64,000 nt of DNA from NCBI RefSeq assembly GCF_030848505.1, contig NZ_JAVDDU010000003.1, positions 124,001-188,000 of the forward strand, in the 5' to 3' direction. Under the pieces are notes generated by a model that saw only the letters and a list, made by a program, of their open reading frames with translations, had not been told where the DNA came from and did not search any database. Shown here piece by piece: positions 16,661 to 24,644 of this stretch (position 1 is the first letter of the stretch; each line of letters opens with the position of its first letter). The translations under genes were made by a program, and so were the position numbers. This DNA is from Marinimicrobium hydrolyticum (lineage in GTDB: Bacteria > Pseudomonadota > Gammaproteobacteria > Pseudomonadales > Cellvibrionaceae).

Positions 16661-17065
16661 TTACAAATCTTTGACAACATCAATGTACGCTCTGGATTTT
16701 TCAGTTGACGAGTTAGAAAAAGTAATTGATATTTTTCCGTTTTCTATACCTTTGCAACAGAAAGGGTTCTTCTCTGAGCTCTTGAATAGCTCATAAACGG
16801 GAATGTCACAAATTTCAGTGATGGTAGACCCACCTCGAACTCCAATCGATTCGAAGGCCTTATTGACGCTGCCAGTCCGCACCATCAACCCCACAACCAC
16901 ACCTTCATCCTCAGTAACTTGGCGAATTGGCAGAAAGGCTCCTTTCACAAAAACGTTATCAAGTTCATCGAATAGCTCATACGGGCTATCAAAGCATTGC
17001 TCTTGAGCCATCGCCCCGTTAGCAATTACAAAGTAAAGTAGGGCTAAGAAAAATTTGATTTTCAT
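16661..17065 (-). CDS. hypothetical secreted protein
   Basis: 134 residues from ATG 17065. MKIKFFLALLYFVIANGAMAQ is a signal peptide. The mature protein is small and acidic with four cysteines (QCFDSPYE, ITEICDIP, NPFCCKG). The pattern of strands around GVVVGLMVRTGSVNKAFESIGVRGG hints at a PDZ-like or similar small beta domain, but I cannot assign a family. Confidence 0.65.
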   Translation of the reverse strand: MKIKFFLALLYFVIANGAMAQEQCFDSPYELFDELDNVFVKGAFLPIRQVTEDEGVVVGLMVRTGSVNKAFESIGVRGGSTITEICDIPVYELFKSSEKNPFCCKGIENGKISITFSNSSTEKSRAYIDVVKDL

Positions 17066-17243
17066 ATAGTTCACATATTCCACGATGCGAGTATTCTCAT
17101 TATTTTATTCTTTGACCGCTTGCCCCAGAGGCATATCTCTTTATCGGAAGTCGTCGAAATTAGCCGGGTGTGGTCAAGGCAAACGTCGACCTTGGTCGTT
17201 TAGTTAGAGCACTCCTACGTTCAGAACAACTTACGCTGGTCAA

Positions 17244-17657
17244 TCAGACACCCTTCTTTCTGGATAGTAGTAATTGCTCAGCTAGATCCGTAATAACCCA
17301 TTCTTCCGTTATCCGCCCATCAACAAATCGGCTTGTTACCATGTCTCGCCACTCAACAGCTCGATCACTAGGGGGGAAGCCCTTAAATTTGCTTTTATGT
17401 GTACCCCGAAAAGTCCGTTGCCAGGCTACCCGGTCCTGACCTTCAACGAGTATTTCGACATTTACGGTTAAGTCGGGAAAGCTTTTCCGAAGCTCGCCGA
17501 CTACTGCACGCACTATCTTATGGCCCCCGTTTATGGTTCGACCGGTTACATGCACCGCGTAGTCAATAGCGAAGAATTCATCTACATCTTCTACATTTCC
17601 ATCAACAAACAGCGAATTGTTGGCTTCTACAATCACGTGCCTATTTGCTTTTTCCAT
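17244..17657 (-). CDS. SnoaL-like / ester cyclase family protein
   Basis: 137 residues. The NTF2-like fold of the SnoaL polyketide cyclase family is suggested by ANNSLFVDGNVEDVDEFFAIDYAVH, GGHKIVRAVVGELRKSFPDLTVNVEILVEGQDRVAWQRTFRGTHK and the end GRITEEWVITD. Such proteins are often stand-alone and of unknown substrate. The ribosome site is AGGTGAGGT. Neighbours are a LysE exporter and a secreted hypothetical protein. Confidence 0.83.
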   Translation of the reverse strand: MEKANRHVIVEANNSLFVDGNVEDVDEFFAIDYAVHVTGRTINGGHKIVRAVVGELRKSFPDLTVNVEILVEGQDRVAWQRTFRGTHKSKFKGFPPSDRAVEWRDMVTSRFVDGRITEEWVITDLAEQLLLSRKKGV

Positions 17658-17697
17658 AAGCTACCTCACCTTATGCGAACGAGCAACGGCCCGCCAT

Positions 17698-18297
17698 TTA
17701 GTTAATTGGCACTGAAACAATCGGAATAATAGAAAGTAGCAACAATACAGCCATCGATACATTAAATGCACGCCTCCGCTTGTCGCTGTTGAGAAGCCTC
17801 TGCAGGCTGGCACCAGAAGTAAGCCATATTCCCATAGCCAGTGATCCCATGAAGAAGTACATGACTATTATGGCTGCAATACTTGCCGCGATGCTAGATT
17901 GAATCGTAAATGTGGCGATTGCGCCTATGGCTATTATCCAAGCTTTTGGGTTAACCCATTGAAACAGTGCCGCTTCAAAGAAGGTGATAGGGCTTCGTAT
18001 TTCACTGCCATCAGAGGCAGAGCTGGCGCTGCCGATTTTCCATGCAAAATAGACCAGGTATAGCGCCCCTGCAATTTTGAGAACCTGGTGCAGAAAAGGG
18101 CTTTGCTTAAACAATGCTCCCAGACCGAACCCGACCGCAGCAACCAATAGCAAGAAGCCGATACAAATACCAAAATAATGCGGTAAGGATTTTTTAACGC
18201 CGTGGTTAATGCCAGACGCAAAAAGCATTATGTTGTTGGGGCCCGGAGTTACGCTAGCAACAAACGTAAAAACCATTAGTGATATGAGGTACTCCAT
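17698..18297 (-). CDS. LysE/RhtB family amino-acid exporter
   Basis: 199 residues with about six membrane helices. The N-terminal signature VASVTPGPNNIMLFASGINHG and the later FFEAALFQWVNPKAW are typical of LysE/RhtB proteins, which export amino acids or homoserine lactones. The exact substrate is unknown. It is flanked by the SnoaL-like gene and a lipoprotein gene on the same strand. Confidence 0.92.
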   Translation of the reverse strand: MEYLISLMVFTFVASVTPGPNNIMLFASGINHGVKKSLPHYFGICIGFLLLVAAVGFGLGALFKQSPFLHQVLKIAGALYLVYFAWKIGSASSASDGSEIRSPITFFEAALFQWVNPKAWIIAIGAIATFTIQSSIAASIAAIIVMYFFMGSLAMGIWLTSGASLQRLLNSDKRRRAFNVSMAVLLLLSIIPIVSVPIN

Positions 18298-18334
18298 AGT
18301 TGCTGCCTAATATTCGAGTTCTAGTCCGGAAACT

Positions 18335-18841
18335 CTAGTTCATGCGGCTCCGCAAGTTGTCGCGCACTTCTAACGCGTCGTAGCTGTCGCTCTCTGTGGG
18401 CCGTACGCCCTTGCCCAGGCGGATTTCCAGAATCACTTCTGACTCTGATTGATTGCCCGAACGGAGTTCAGCTCCGTATGCGGTGGTGGGACGGGAGCTG
18501 GTGCTACAGCCGAGCAAGCCGCAACGGCGCTCCGTCGTCTGGGTGCGGCTTGCGCCCACTTTACTTCTAGGCTCACGCCTCTCACCGTCCACTTGTCTGT
18601 CGACAACGACAAACCAATCGTAACCCGCCATCAACGTCAGTTCGGCGGCGCGCAGTAGGGCGTAGTCCATGGCCTCGAAGCGACTGTCGCCGCGCATTTT
18701 GAAGGAAACGCGGTATCGGTTATCGGCAATTTGGCTTTCGCGGTATCCATAACCACTGCCTGAGGCGGGCTGGTACACCGCAGGGGCCGCACAGGCCGTG
18801 ATGAACAGTACGGTCATCAGGATTGCTAGTGGCTTTTTCAT
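18335..18841 (-). CDS. hypothetical lipoprotein
   Basis: 168 residues from ATG 18841 with GAGGCAG upstream. The lipobox is ITAC in MKKPLAILMTVLFITACAAP. The mature part contains NRYRVSFKMRGDSRFEAMDYALLRAAELTLMAGYDWFVVVDRQ, a pattern shared by the CC0125/CC1285-type conserved lipoproteins, then an Arg- and Ser-rich linker with two cysteines. The function is unknown. Confidence 0.72.
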   Translation of the reverse strand: MKKPLAILMTVLFITACAAPAVYQPASGSGYGYRESQIADNRYRVSFKMRGDSRFEAMDYALLRAAELTLMAGYDWFVVVDRQVDGERREPRSKVGASRTQTTERRCGLLGCSTSSRPTTAYGAELRSGNQSESEVILEIRLGKGVRPTESDSYDALEVRDNLRSRMN

Positions 18842-18905
18842 ACACTGCCTCACTGAGGTCTGGTTAACGACTGGTAACGATTGAGTTTTTGGCGCTTCTA
18901 AATGG

Positions 18906-19643
18906 CTATGGGTCCTGCCGCCAGTCGCGCTCGATCAATTGCTTTTCCTGGTCCGGCTCGATGATGCCGCCGGCCATCATCTGGTCCAGCGTGCTATCAA
19001 GCAATGAGCCACCGCTGGCGGTTTGATAGCTGCCAGGCTCTGTTGCCGGCTGCCGGATACTAGCCCATTGCTCCCAACCGGCATCGGCTTGTTGGGCGCG
19101 GCAAGCGATGTTCTCCGACCTTTCTCCCGAGCCGGTCACAAGGTACTGCCGGCAGTACTGCCCGTCGCGGTTTACAAAAGTAAGGCGGGGCGTCACTTGC
19201 CGACCATCGGGCAGGGCCTCGCTGGTTCCGCTGGGCAGGGTTTCCAAGTGCTGGGCGATAGGTTGGAAGGCGTTTGCTTGCTGATCCCCAACATTATCGG
19301 TTACCTGTGCCAGTCCGAACCCGAACGCGAGTGCTATCGCGGCGGCAATACCTGTTGGTGCGTTGAAGGCCTGACGGGCCCGGCGCCACAGGGGGAATTC
19401 AATCACTTGTGCGGACTCGGCCTTGGGCTCGTCCTCCGCCAGTAATTTTTGTATTCCACTGGGCAGTGGTCGCTCATCAATGGCGTGGGCTTGCTGGCTC
19501 ACGAGTGCGTCCACCTCGCTTAGCTCCGCCAAGCGGTCTGCCAGTGCAGGGTCTTCGGCCAGTTGAGCGCGAACCAGCTCCATATCGGCCGGGGGCAGTT
19601 CGCCGTCCAGGAAGGCCGACAGTGTTTCGTCAGTCATTTTCAT
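18906..19643 (-). CDS. anti-sigma factor for the adjacent ECF sigma
   Basis: 245 residues. The N-terminal zinc-less anti-sigma domain begins MTDETLSAFLDGELPPADMELVRAQLAEDPALADRL, followed by a single membrane helix (GIAAAIALAFGFGLAQV, about 97-113) and a periplasmic domain of about 130 residues with two cysteines. Its ATG overlaps the sigma stop by ATGA, so stoichiometric synthesis is expected. It should hold the sigma factor at the membrane until a periplasmic signal acts, as known for this class. Confidence 0.88.
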   Translation of the reverse strand: MKMTDETLSAFLDGELPPADMELVRAQLAEDPALADRLAELSEVDALVSQQAHAIDERPLPSGIQKLLAEDEPKAESAQVIEFPLWRRARQAFNAPTGIAAAIALAFGFGLAQVTDNVGDQQANAFQPIAQHLETLPSGTSEALPDGRQVTPRLTFVNRDGQYCRQYLVTGSGERSENIACRAQQADAGWEQWASIRQPATEPGSYQTASGGSLLDSTLDQMMAGGIIEPDQEKQLIERDWRQDP

Positions 19644-20131
19644 GCGCTAGTCCTCGCTACGGGTATGTTCAGGCTTTGTGTGAGAGCGGTTCGGGCGCGA
19701 GCCAGGCGGCTCATCACGGTCCCAGCGGGTATTTCCAGAGTGGCCGCCACTTCTTTGTAGGACATGCCCTGGACGGCCACGAGCGATAGCACAGCGCGCT
19801 GATCGTCCGGCAGCTTGTCCATAGCCCGGCTGACCTGATCGAGTTCGATTTCGCTGGACATGGCTCGCTCTCCATCAACGATTTCGCGATCCCGCAGTTG
19901 AGGCTGCAATGTGGCCTCCTGACGCACCTTGCGGGAACGGTAATCGTCTATCCACAAATTCCGACAAACGCGAAACAGCCACTTCGTTAGATCCACCCCT
20001 TCGGGTACAGTGTGGTTTAGCGCCCGCTCTACAGTGCTCTGTAACAGGTCGTCGGCGTCGTCCATCGCTCCGGTGAGGGAGTAGGCAAAGCGCCTTAGTT
20101 GAGGTAATACTTCGGTCAAATCGCTTTTCAT
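19640..20131 (-). CDS. ECF-type RNA polymerase sigma factor
   Basis: 163 residues from ATG 20131 (MKSDLTEVLPQLRRFAYSLTG). Region 2 contains DADDLLQSTVERAL and WLFRVCRNLWIDDYRSRK; region 4 contains LPDDQRAVLSLVAVQGMSYKEVAATLEIPAGTVMSRLARARTAL. It is cotranscribed with its anti-sigma gene and divergent from a subtilisin gene. Its own upstream region and that of two neighbours carry the same promoter-like motif, suggesting autoregulation. Confidence 0.93.
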   Translation of the reverse strand: MKSDLTEVLPQLRRFAYSLTGAMDDADDLLQSTVERALNHTVPEGVDLTKWLFRVCRNLWIDDYRSRKVRQEATLQPQLRDREIVDGERAMSSEIELDQVSRAMDKLPDDQRAVLSLVAVQGMSYKEVAATLEIPAGTVMSRLARARTALTQSLNIPVARTSA

Positions 20132-20157
20132 AGGCAGCACCTTCCTGTTGTACCCTA

Positions 20158-20186
20158 TTAACGGGCTAGCGCAGCTTTTTATTCCC
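20158..20186 (-). promoter_or_regulatory. ECF-type promoter of the sigma/anti-sigma operon
   Basis: On the minus strand GGGAAT (20186-20181) and CGTTAA (20163-20158) are 17 bases apart, 27 bases before the sigma ATG. The same pair of boxes occurs at 20194-20222 (+) and 23661-23688 (-). Confidence 0.65.
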
Positions 20187-20193
20187 TGACTGG

Positions 20194-20222
20194 GGGAATT
20201 TTTTATCCGGTGAGGCCGTTAT
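20194..20222 (+). promoter_or_regulatory. ECF-type promoter of the subtilisin gene
   Basis: GGGAAT (20194-20199) and CGTTAT (20217-20222) are 17 bases apart, about 50 bases before ATG 20274. It mirrors the divergent sigma promoter only 8 bases away. Confidence 0.62.
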
Positions 20223-20273
20223 AGTAACAGGTGGCCCACGGGCCAAACGCTCATCTTCACCGAATTTACGCCT

Positions 20274-21677
20274 ATGAAAGCCACACGCCGCCCCCACCGC
20301 ACACCGAAACGTCGACCTGCAGGCCTGGCAAAGTTACGTCCACTGACGCTGTGTCTGCTAGGCCTCAGCACATTTGCTCAGGCTCAATTGGGTTTACCGC
20401 CCACAGTGACGGATCCGGTAGGACGCACCATTGACTCTATAGAGCATGTGCGCCGCGATGCCCTCCCCTCGGCCCCCGATGTCACCAGTGCCTTGGAGCG
20501 CAGGCTGTCGGCCCCTTTGCCGGACCGGTTACCCAGCAACCTGATCCCACCGGTAGAGCCCTTGGGGGTTCTTCCGAGTAGCTTGCCGATACTGGATTCT
20601 CGGGGCGCTATCGCGTTTGTTGAGGTGGAGGTGGAAGACGGCTGGCGCGCTGTGCAGCACGAGTGGCTGCTGATGCTCGCCCCCGGGGAACTGGCTTTGC
20701 TAAAACCGCTGAATGCCGAGATTCTGGAACAGAAGCACCTGCCGGAGCTGGGGTTGGACATGGTGCGCTTCCGAGTTCCACCACGGCTGGATTCCTACGC
20801 CGCGCTGCATAAGGCGTTACCGGCGGATTTGGCCCAAAGGCTGGACCGCAACCATATCTATTCGCCGCAGGCGGGTACCCAATCTCCGGCATCAGCGCAG
20901 ACCCCGCGCAAGCCATTGTGCGAGCAGGCGGTGAAGGTCGGCATGATCGATACCGGTATCGCCACCGATCACCCGGGGCTGATCAACAGCCGCATCGTGG
21001 AGCGAAGTTTCTTGCCGGAACCCCTGGGCGTGGAGGAAGTAGTGCCGCCTACGGGTCATGGCACTGCAGTAGCCGGCCTTATGGTAGGGATCATTGACGA
21101 AGCGCCAGCGCGTTTGCCGGAGGCGACGCTGTACAACGCCTCGGTGTTCTACAGCCGTAACCAGTACGCTCAGGGCGCTACCATGATGCATTTGGTTTCG
21201 GGCCTGAATTGGCTGGCCGAGCAAGGTGTGAGCGTGATCAACATGAGCCTGACGGGCCCAGACAATCGCGTATTGGCTACGGCACTAGGCCGTATTACCG
21301 GCGCAGGTACGGTGGTGGTGGCAGCTGCTGGCAACGAGGGCCCCGCCGCTCCGCCGCTTTACCCGGCGGCCTATGGTGCCGTCATTGCCGCTACCGCCGT
21401 GGATGCCAACGGGCAGGTGTATCGTTGGGCAAACCGAGGAGAGCACATAGATTTTGCCGGCCTCGGTGTGTCGGTACCCACTACGCGAGGCAATGGGGAG
21501 TTTGGCCATGAGAGTGGCACTTCCATGGCGGCGCCAACGGTTACAGCCCATGTTGCCTGTGCCTTGGCGAATCAATTGGCTTCTAGTGAGGATGTAGTGC
21601 GGTATCTGGCGGGGCAAGCGAAGGATCTTGGTGAAGCAGGCCGCGATCCGATTTTCGGCTACGGCCTGCTGGAGTAA
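20274..21677 (+). CDS. secreted subtilisin-like (S8) serine peptidase
   Basis: 467 residues with an Arg-rich N-terminus and a signal peptide (LRPLTLCLLGLSTFAQA). A propeptide-like region of about 170 residues precedes the catalytic domain, which has Asp226 in VGMIDTGIATDHPGL, His262 in GHGTAVAG, oxyanion Asn354 in AAAGNEGP and Ser417 in GTSMAAPT. No C-terminal extension follows the domain. It is divergent from the ECF sigma operon and convergent with the barrel gene. It probably acts in the periplasm or outside the cell; regulation by the neighbouring sigma factor is suggested by the shared promoter motif. Confidence 0.92.
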   Translation: MKATRRPHRTPKRRPAGLAKLRPLTLCLLGLSTFAQAQLGLPPTVTDPVGRTIDSIEHVRRDALPSAPDVTSALERRLSAPLPDRLPSNLIPPVEPLGVLPSSLPILDSRGAIAFVEVEVEDGWRAVQHEWLLMLAPGELALLKPLNAEILEQKHLPELGLDMVRFRVPPRLDSYAALHKALPADLAQRLDRNHIYSPQAGTQSPASAQTPRKPLCEQAVKVGMIDTGIATDHPGLINSRIVERSFLPEPLGVEEVVPPTGHGTAVAGLMVGIIDEAPARLPEATLYNASVFYSRNQYAQGATMMHLVSGLNWLAEQGVSVINMSLTGPDNRVLATALGRITGAGTVVVAAAGNEGPAAPPLYPAAYGAVIAATAVDANGQVYRWANRGEHIDFAGLGVSVPTTRGNGEFGHESGTSMAAPTVTAHVACALANQLASSEDVVRYLAGQAKDLGEAGRDPIFGYGLLE

Positions 21678-21698
21678 GGGGCTACTCCCTAACACTAT

Positions 21699-22694
21699 TC
21701 AGAACTCCACAGTCAGTAACGCCGACACACCACTTTCCCGATAATCCGCCGCGTCCAAGTTCGAATTGTATTTGCCGTGCTCGACTTTGGTCTCCAGCGT
21801 CAGCCATTCAACAAAACTGAGTGCCCAGACCGCTTCTACAACATGACTGCGGTCGTGCCGAGTGCCCGTTCCAGCTGGCGACACGGGGTTACCGGTACCG
21901 GGCAACACCCCTCCGTTTCCGACTTCAGTTATCGGTAGCGATTCCTCGTTATCGTAGTCCCGGTTTTGGTAGCGCCAGCCCAGTTGTATTTGGCTTTTTC
22001 GACCCGCTAACTCGCCTGTGTGGGAATAGCGGGCGCGCAGTTTGAGCGCGTTATTATCAAACGCTGGGGAATTGGCTTGTTCAACTTCGCGGCTTACTCC
22101 TATGGACCAAAAGGTCCGAGTGTTATTGAAAAAATAATAAACATCCGCGGCCAGTTCATCGCCATCTGCGTTGCGCTCTCGGTTGTTCTCAAAGCTTTTG
22201 TGAGTGTCGGTATAGGCACCGCGAATATACACACCCCCACTGAAAAGCCTGGCGGCGTAAAGGCTGTTTTTAGTGAGCTCCAGCAAAGGCTCGGAAGCGA
22301 GCTTAGCGTGTGCGACGTGGCGGCTTACGCCCCAGGTGATGCCCCCGAGATCAAGGGCTGCATCGAGGTATCCAATTCTGAGGTCCTGATTGAAGTCACT
22401 GTACTCGTGATACTTTCGTGAGGACATGCTGTAACTGCCTTTCAAGGTTATTCGCTCCGTCGGGTAAAGCTCACCACCGACCCGGCCGTACAAGACATTC
22501 GCCCAGTCACTCTGGCTTGATGTTTGGTCCAGTGAAGCAACCGTAAGCGTAGAAGCATAAGCACTGCCGGCCTGGAGTTTTACGTTGAAATCGGCCCTTT
22601 TATTCTGCGCCGCATCATCCTGAGCAAGCGCAGTAAAACTGGAAAAAACGGCGGCAAGAGTTAGCGCAATATGGGGTAGTTTATTCATGGTCAT
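21699..22694 (-). CDS. outer-membrane beta-barrel protein
   Basis: 331 residues: signal peptide ending FTALAQ, then a chain of amphipathic strands (ITLKGSYSMSSRKY, LRIGYLDAALDLGGITWGVSRH, ALKLRARYSHTGELAGRKSQIQLGWRYQNRDYD) and a C-terminal Phe after SALLTVEF, the normal signal for the BAM machine. It resembles the MtrB/PioB-like barrel group only in a general way. It is downstream of the Ala-rich protein gene with a hairpin between them. Probably part of the local ECF regulon, by inference. Confidence 0.8.
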   Translation of the reverse strand: MTMNKLPHIALTLAAVFSSFTALAQDDAAQNKRADFNVKLQAGSAYASTLTVASLDQTSSQSDWANVLYGRVGGELYPTERITLKGSYSMSSRKYHEYSDFNQDLRIGYLDAALDLGGITWGVSRHVAHAKLASEPLLELTKNSLYAARLFSGGVYIRGAYTDTHKSFENNRERNADGDELAADVYYFFNNTRTFWSIGVSREVEQANSPAFDNNALKLRARYSHTGELAGRKSQIQLGWRYQNRDYDNEESLPITEVGNGGVLPGTGNPVSPAGTGTRHDRSHVVEAVWALSFVEWLTLETKVEHGKYNSNLDAADYRESGVSALLTVEF

Positions 22695-22700
22695 TGCTCC

Positions 22701-22734
22701 GAAAAATCACCGGTCGGGCTGATGCCCGCCGGTG
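22701..22734 (-). terminator. hairpin with T run between the Ala-rich gene and the barrel gene
   Basis: On the minus strand CACCGG-CGGGC and GCCCG-ACCGGTG pair around ATCA, with one bulge, followed by ATTTTTC. It is a strong intrinsic terminator after the Ala-rich gene and lies only 7 bases before the barrel ATG, so it may lower barrel expression. Confidence 0.78.
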
Positions 22735-22774
22735 CAAGTTGGTGCTAGTAGGAGAGTTTGTCGCTGAGCGTGTG

Positions 22775-23629
22775 TTAGCGGGATATATTGGTCTGAAGTG
22801 CCTGACTAACGGACGCTTCTGCGGCCGCGGCGACTTCGCTGGCAACTTGATCGGCCACCGCTGTGTTCACCTGCTGGGTGACTTCAGCACTCACCGCCGT
22901 CGCCGCCGCTGCGCTCACAGAGTTCGACACTTCGTTGCTCACCGATTGGCTCACTTCTGCTGCCACATCGGCGCCAGCATTCGCTGCAGCGCTCGCCGAT
23001 TCCACCGCGGAAGCGGCTTGCTCCTCAGTCTGCGTGCGAACCTGTGCGGCGGTATCAATGCCTTTCTGAGCGGCGACATTTGCCGCAGCCTGTCCCTGTT
23101 CCACACGATCCCCGGCTTCCTCACCCACGGTAACCGCTGTGGTCAGGCCAGCGTCGGCACTCGCACGGGCTTGGCCCTGGGCGCTTTGTGAGAGTGAGCC
23201 GGCAACATTGCCCGTGTGTTCGGCACTGCTTTCAAGCTGACCACGGCCTTCGCCAGCGAAGTTAGTGGCGCTATCCGTAATTTCATTGGCAGTTTCTTCG
23301 GTAGACTCCCCGGTGCCGGAAATCCCATCGTCAATTTCAGAGGATCCGTTCTGGGGTGAAGACGCGTCGGGCTGTACGTTCACAGTGGCCGAACCACGAG
23401 CATCGCCCTGCGCGTCTACAGACATGTCCGAAGAAGGGTTTGAGGATTCCGAAGGGTTCTGGAGATCCTGTTCGCCTACTGGCTCATTGGCTGTACGATT
23501 TTCGGATGTTTGCATCTGAGCATCAGCTTTAACGCTAGCCTCAGCTTCGGCGTCAGCAGACATGGTTTGAGCATAGGTTGGCATAGCCAATACAGAAGCG
23601 ATTGCGAGAACGAGAGTTGATTTTTTCAT
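22775..23629 (-). CDS. secreted Ala/Ser/Glu-rich low-complexity protein
   Basis: 284 residues from ATG 23629 (GAGGT upstream). The signal peptide is MKKSTLVLAIASVLAMPTYA, cleaved before QTMSADAEAE. The mature part is strikingly poor in aromatic residues and built of A, S, E, Q, T, V and D. Its second half, from about residue 160, reads as helical repeats (AAAATAVSAEVTQQVNTAVADQVASEV) like coiled-coil or LEA-type proteins. No family is recognised. A GGGAAT/CGTTAA promoter-like pair upstream links it to the ECF sigma factor. Confidence 0.78.
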   Translation of the reverse strand: MKKSTLVLAIASVLAMPTYAQTMSADAEAEASVKADAQMQTSENRTANEPVGEQDLQNPSESSNPSSDMSVDAQGDARGSATVNVQPDASSPQNGSSEIDDGISGTGESTEETANEITDSATNFAGEGRGQLESSAEHTGNVAGSLSQSAQGQARASADAGLTTAVTVGEEAGDRVEQGQAAANVAAQKGIDTAAQVRTQTEEQAASAVESASAAANAGADVAAEVSQSVSNEVSNSVSAAAATAVSAEVTQQVNTAVADQVASEVAAAAEASVSQALQTNISR

Positions 23630-23660
23630 GGTTAAGACCTCATTGTTGGGTTTCAATGAG

Positions 23661-23688
23661 TTAACGTCTCAGCTAGAGATTTATTCCC
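23661..23688 (-). promoter_or_regulatory. ECF-type promoter of the Ala-rich protein gene
   Basis: GGGAAT (23688-23683) and CGTTAA (23666-23661), 16 bases apart on the minus strand, about 32 bases before ATG 23629. The flanks (AGGGAATAAA...CGTTAA) match the sigma gene's own promoter, with a spacer one base shorter. Confidence 0.62.
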
Positions 23689-23963
23689 TCAGCCTGTAAT
23701 TAATTACGGGAAAATGATTAATGCTACAAATATTGTTTGAAGGGCAGTGTGGCGAATGACCCATGGCCATGCCGTTGAGTAACATGTTTTGGGCTGAGAA
23801 ATACGGAGGCTGCGTCGATAAATTCGGCATACACTGGCAGGTCAACTACACAGGAGACAAGGTGATGGAGTTTTAATCCTACTGGCGGCTCGTACATAGT
23901 TTTACAGTTGTATAACAGACGAACGGGATCCCGACTGTTAAGATCAGCTAAAAAGGAGTCCTT
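23689..23963. other. spacer
   Basis: About 275 bases between divergent genes. AT-rich with no gene seen. The ribosome site AAAGGAGTCC precedes ATG 23964. Confidence 0.5.
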
Positions 23964-24587
23964 ATGAATTTACAACCATTGGCCAGTACGGCTCTATCAC
24001 TCACCTGCGGGCTGATGCTCGTCGCCTGTGGCGGAAGCAGCGCCCCCAGCGATGTGTACAATGCCAGTGATGAAAATTTTGCCTGCCCGGATGTTTATCA
24101 GCCGGTTTGTGGACTGGCCGGAGACAACGGCCAGTATCGCTACCAAACGTTCAGTAACCGTTGTTTCGCGAAGCTGGGGGACGCCTATGTAAGCTTCGAG
24201 TCAGCCTGTGGCGCACTGGAAGACGAAGTCACCGAAGTGTCCCAACCTTTGATTGTGCAAGGCGGTATTGAACAGCTACCGGAGTCTTCAACCAGCATCA
24301 CGGTCCTTGACAGTGAGATAATACAGGATGTGGCACAGCTAACCCTTGAGCACAGCGGCGGTTGTGACGTACATCACTTTGGCCTTAATGTGGCGCCTCC
24401 GTTTATGGAGAGCTGGCCTTTGCAAATTCACGGCCGCTTAACACACGAAACCGAGGATACTTGTGAGGCTGTCGTTATCAGTCAAGTCAGCATCGACCTA
24501 TTGCCCCTGAAAAATCTCTATCGTATGAGCTATAAAAGTGAGTCGGGAGAAATCATGATCCCCTACGTGGGTCTGTATCAGTTTTAG
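23964..24587 (+). CDS. lipoprotein with a Kazal-like domain
   Basis: 207 residues. The lipobox is LVAC (C22) in a standard lipoprotein signal. The segment CPDVYQPVCGLAGDNGQYRY to FSNRCFAKLGDAYVSFESAC has the cysteine spacing and the VCG..G..Y...C core of Kazal-type serine protease inhibitors. The C-terminal 100 residues (ITVLDSEIIQDVAQLTLEHSGGCDVHHFGLNV) are of unknown fold. Its closeness to a secreted subtilisin makes an inhibitor role attractive but unproven. Confidence 0.78.
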   Translation: MNLQPLASTALSLTCGLMLVACGGSSAPSDVYNASDENFACPDVYQPVCGLAGDNGQYRYQTFSNRCFAKLGDAYVSFESACGALEDEVTEVSQPLIVQGGIEQLPESSTSITVLDSEIIQDVAQLTLEHSGGCDVHHFGLNVAPPFMESWPLQIHGRLTHETEDTCEAVVISQVSIDLLPLKNLYRMSYKSESGEIMIPYVGLYQF

Positions 24588-24644
24588 ACGAGACGCGAGG
24601 CAAACTCGCCTCGTCAACCTGAATTTGCAGGCGAAACCGTTGAG

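Noticed and set aside
21671-21688. Hairpin GGAGTA/TACTCC between the subtilisin and barrel genes
   Set aside because: Six-base stem without a T run that overlaps the stop codon; not convincing as a terminator.
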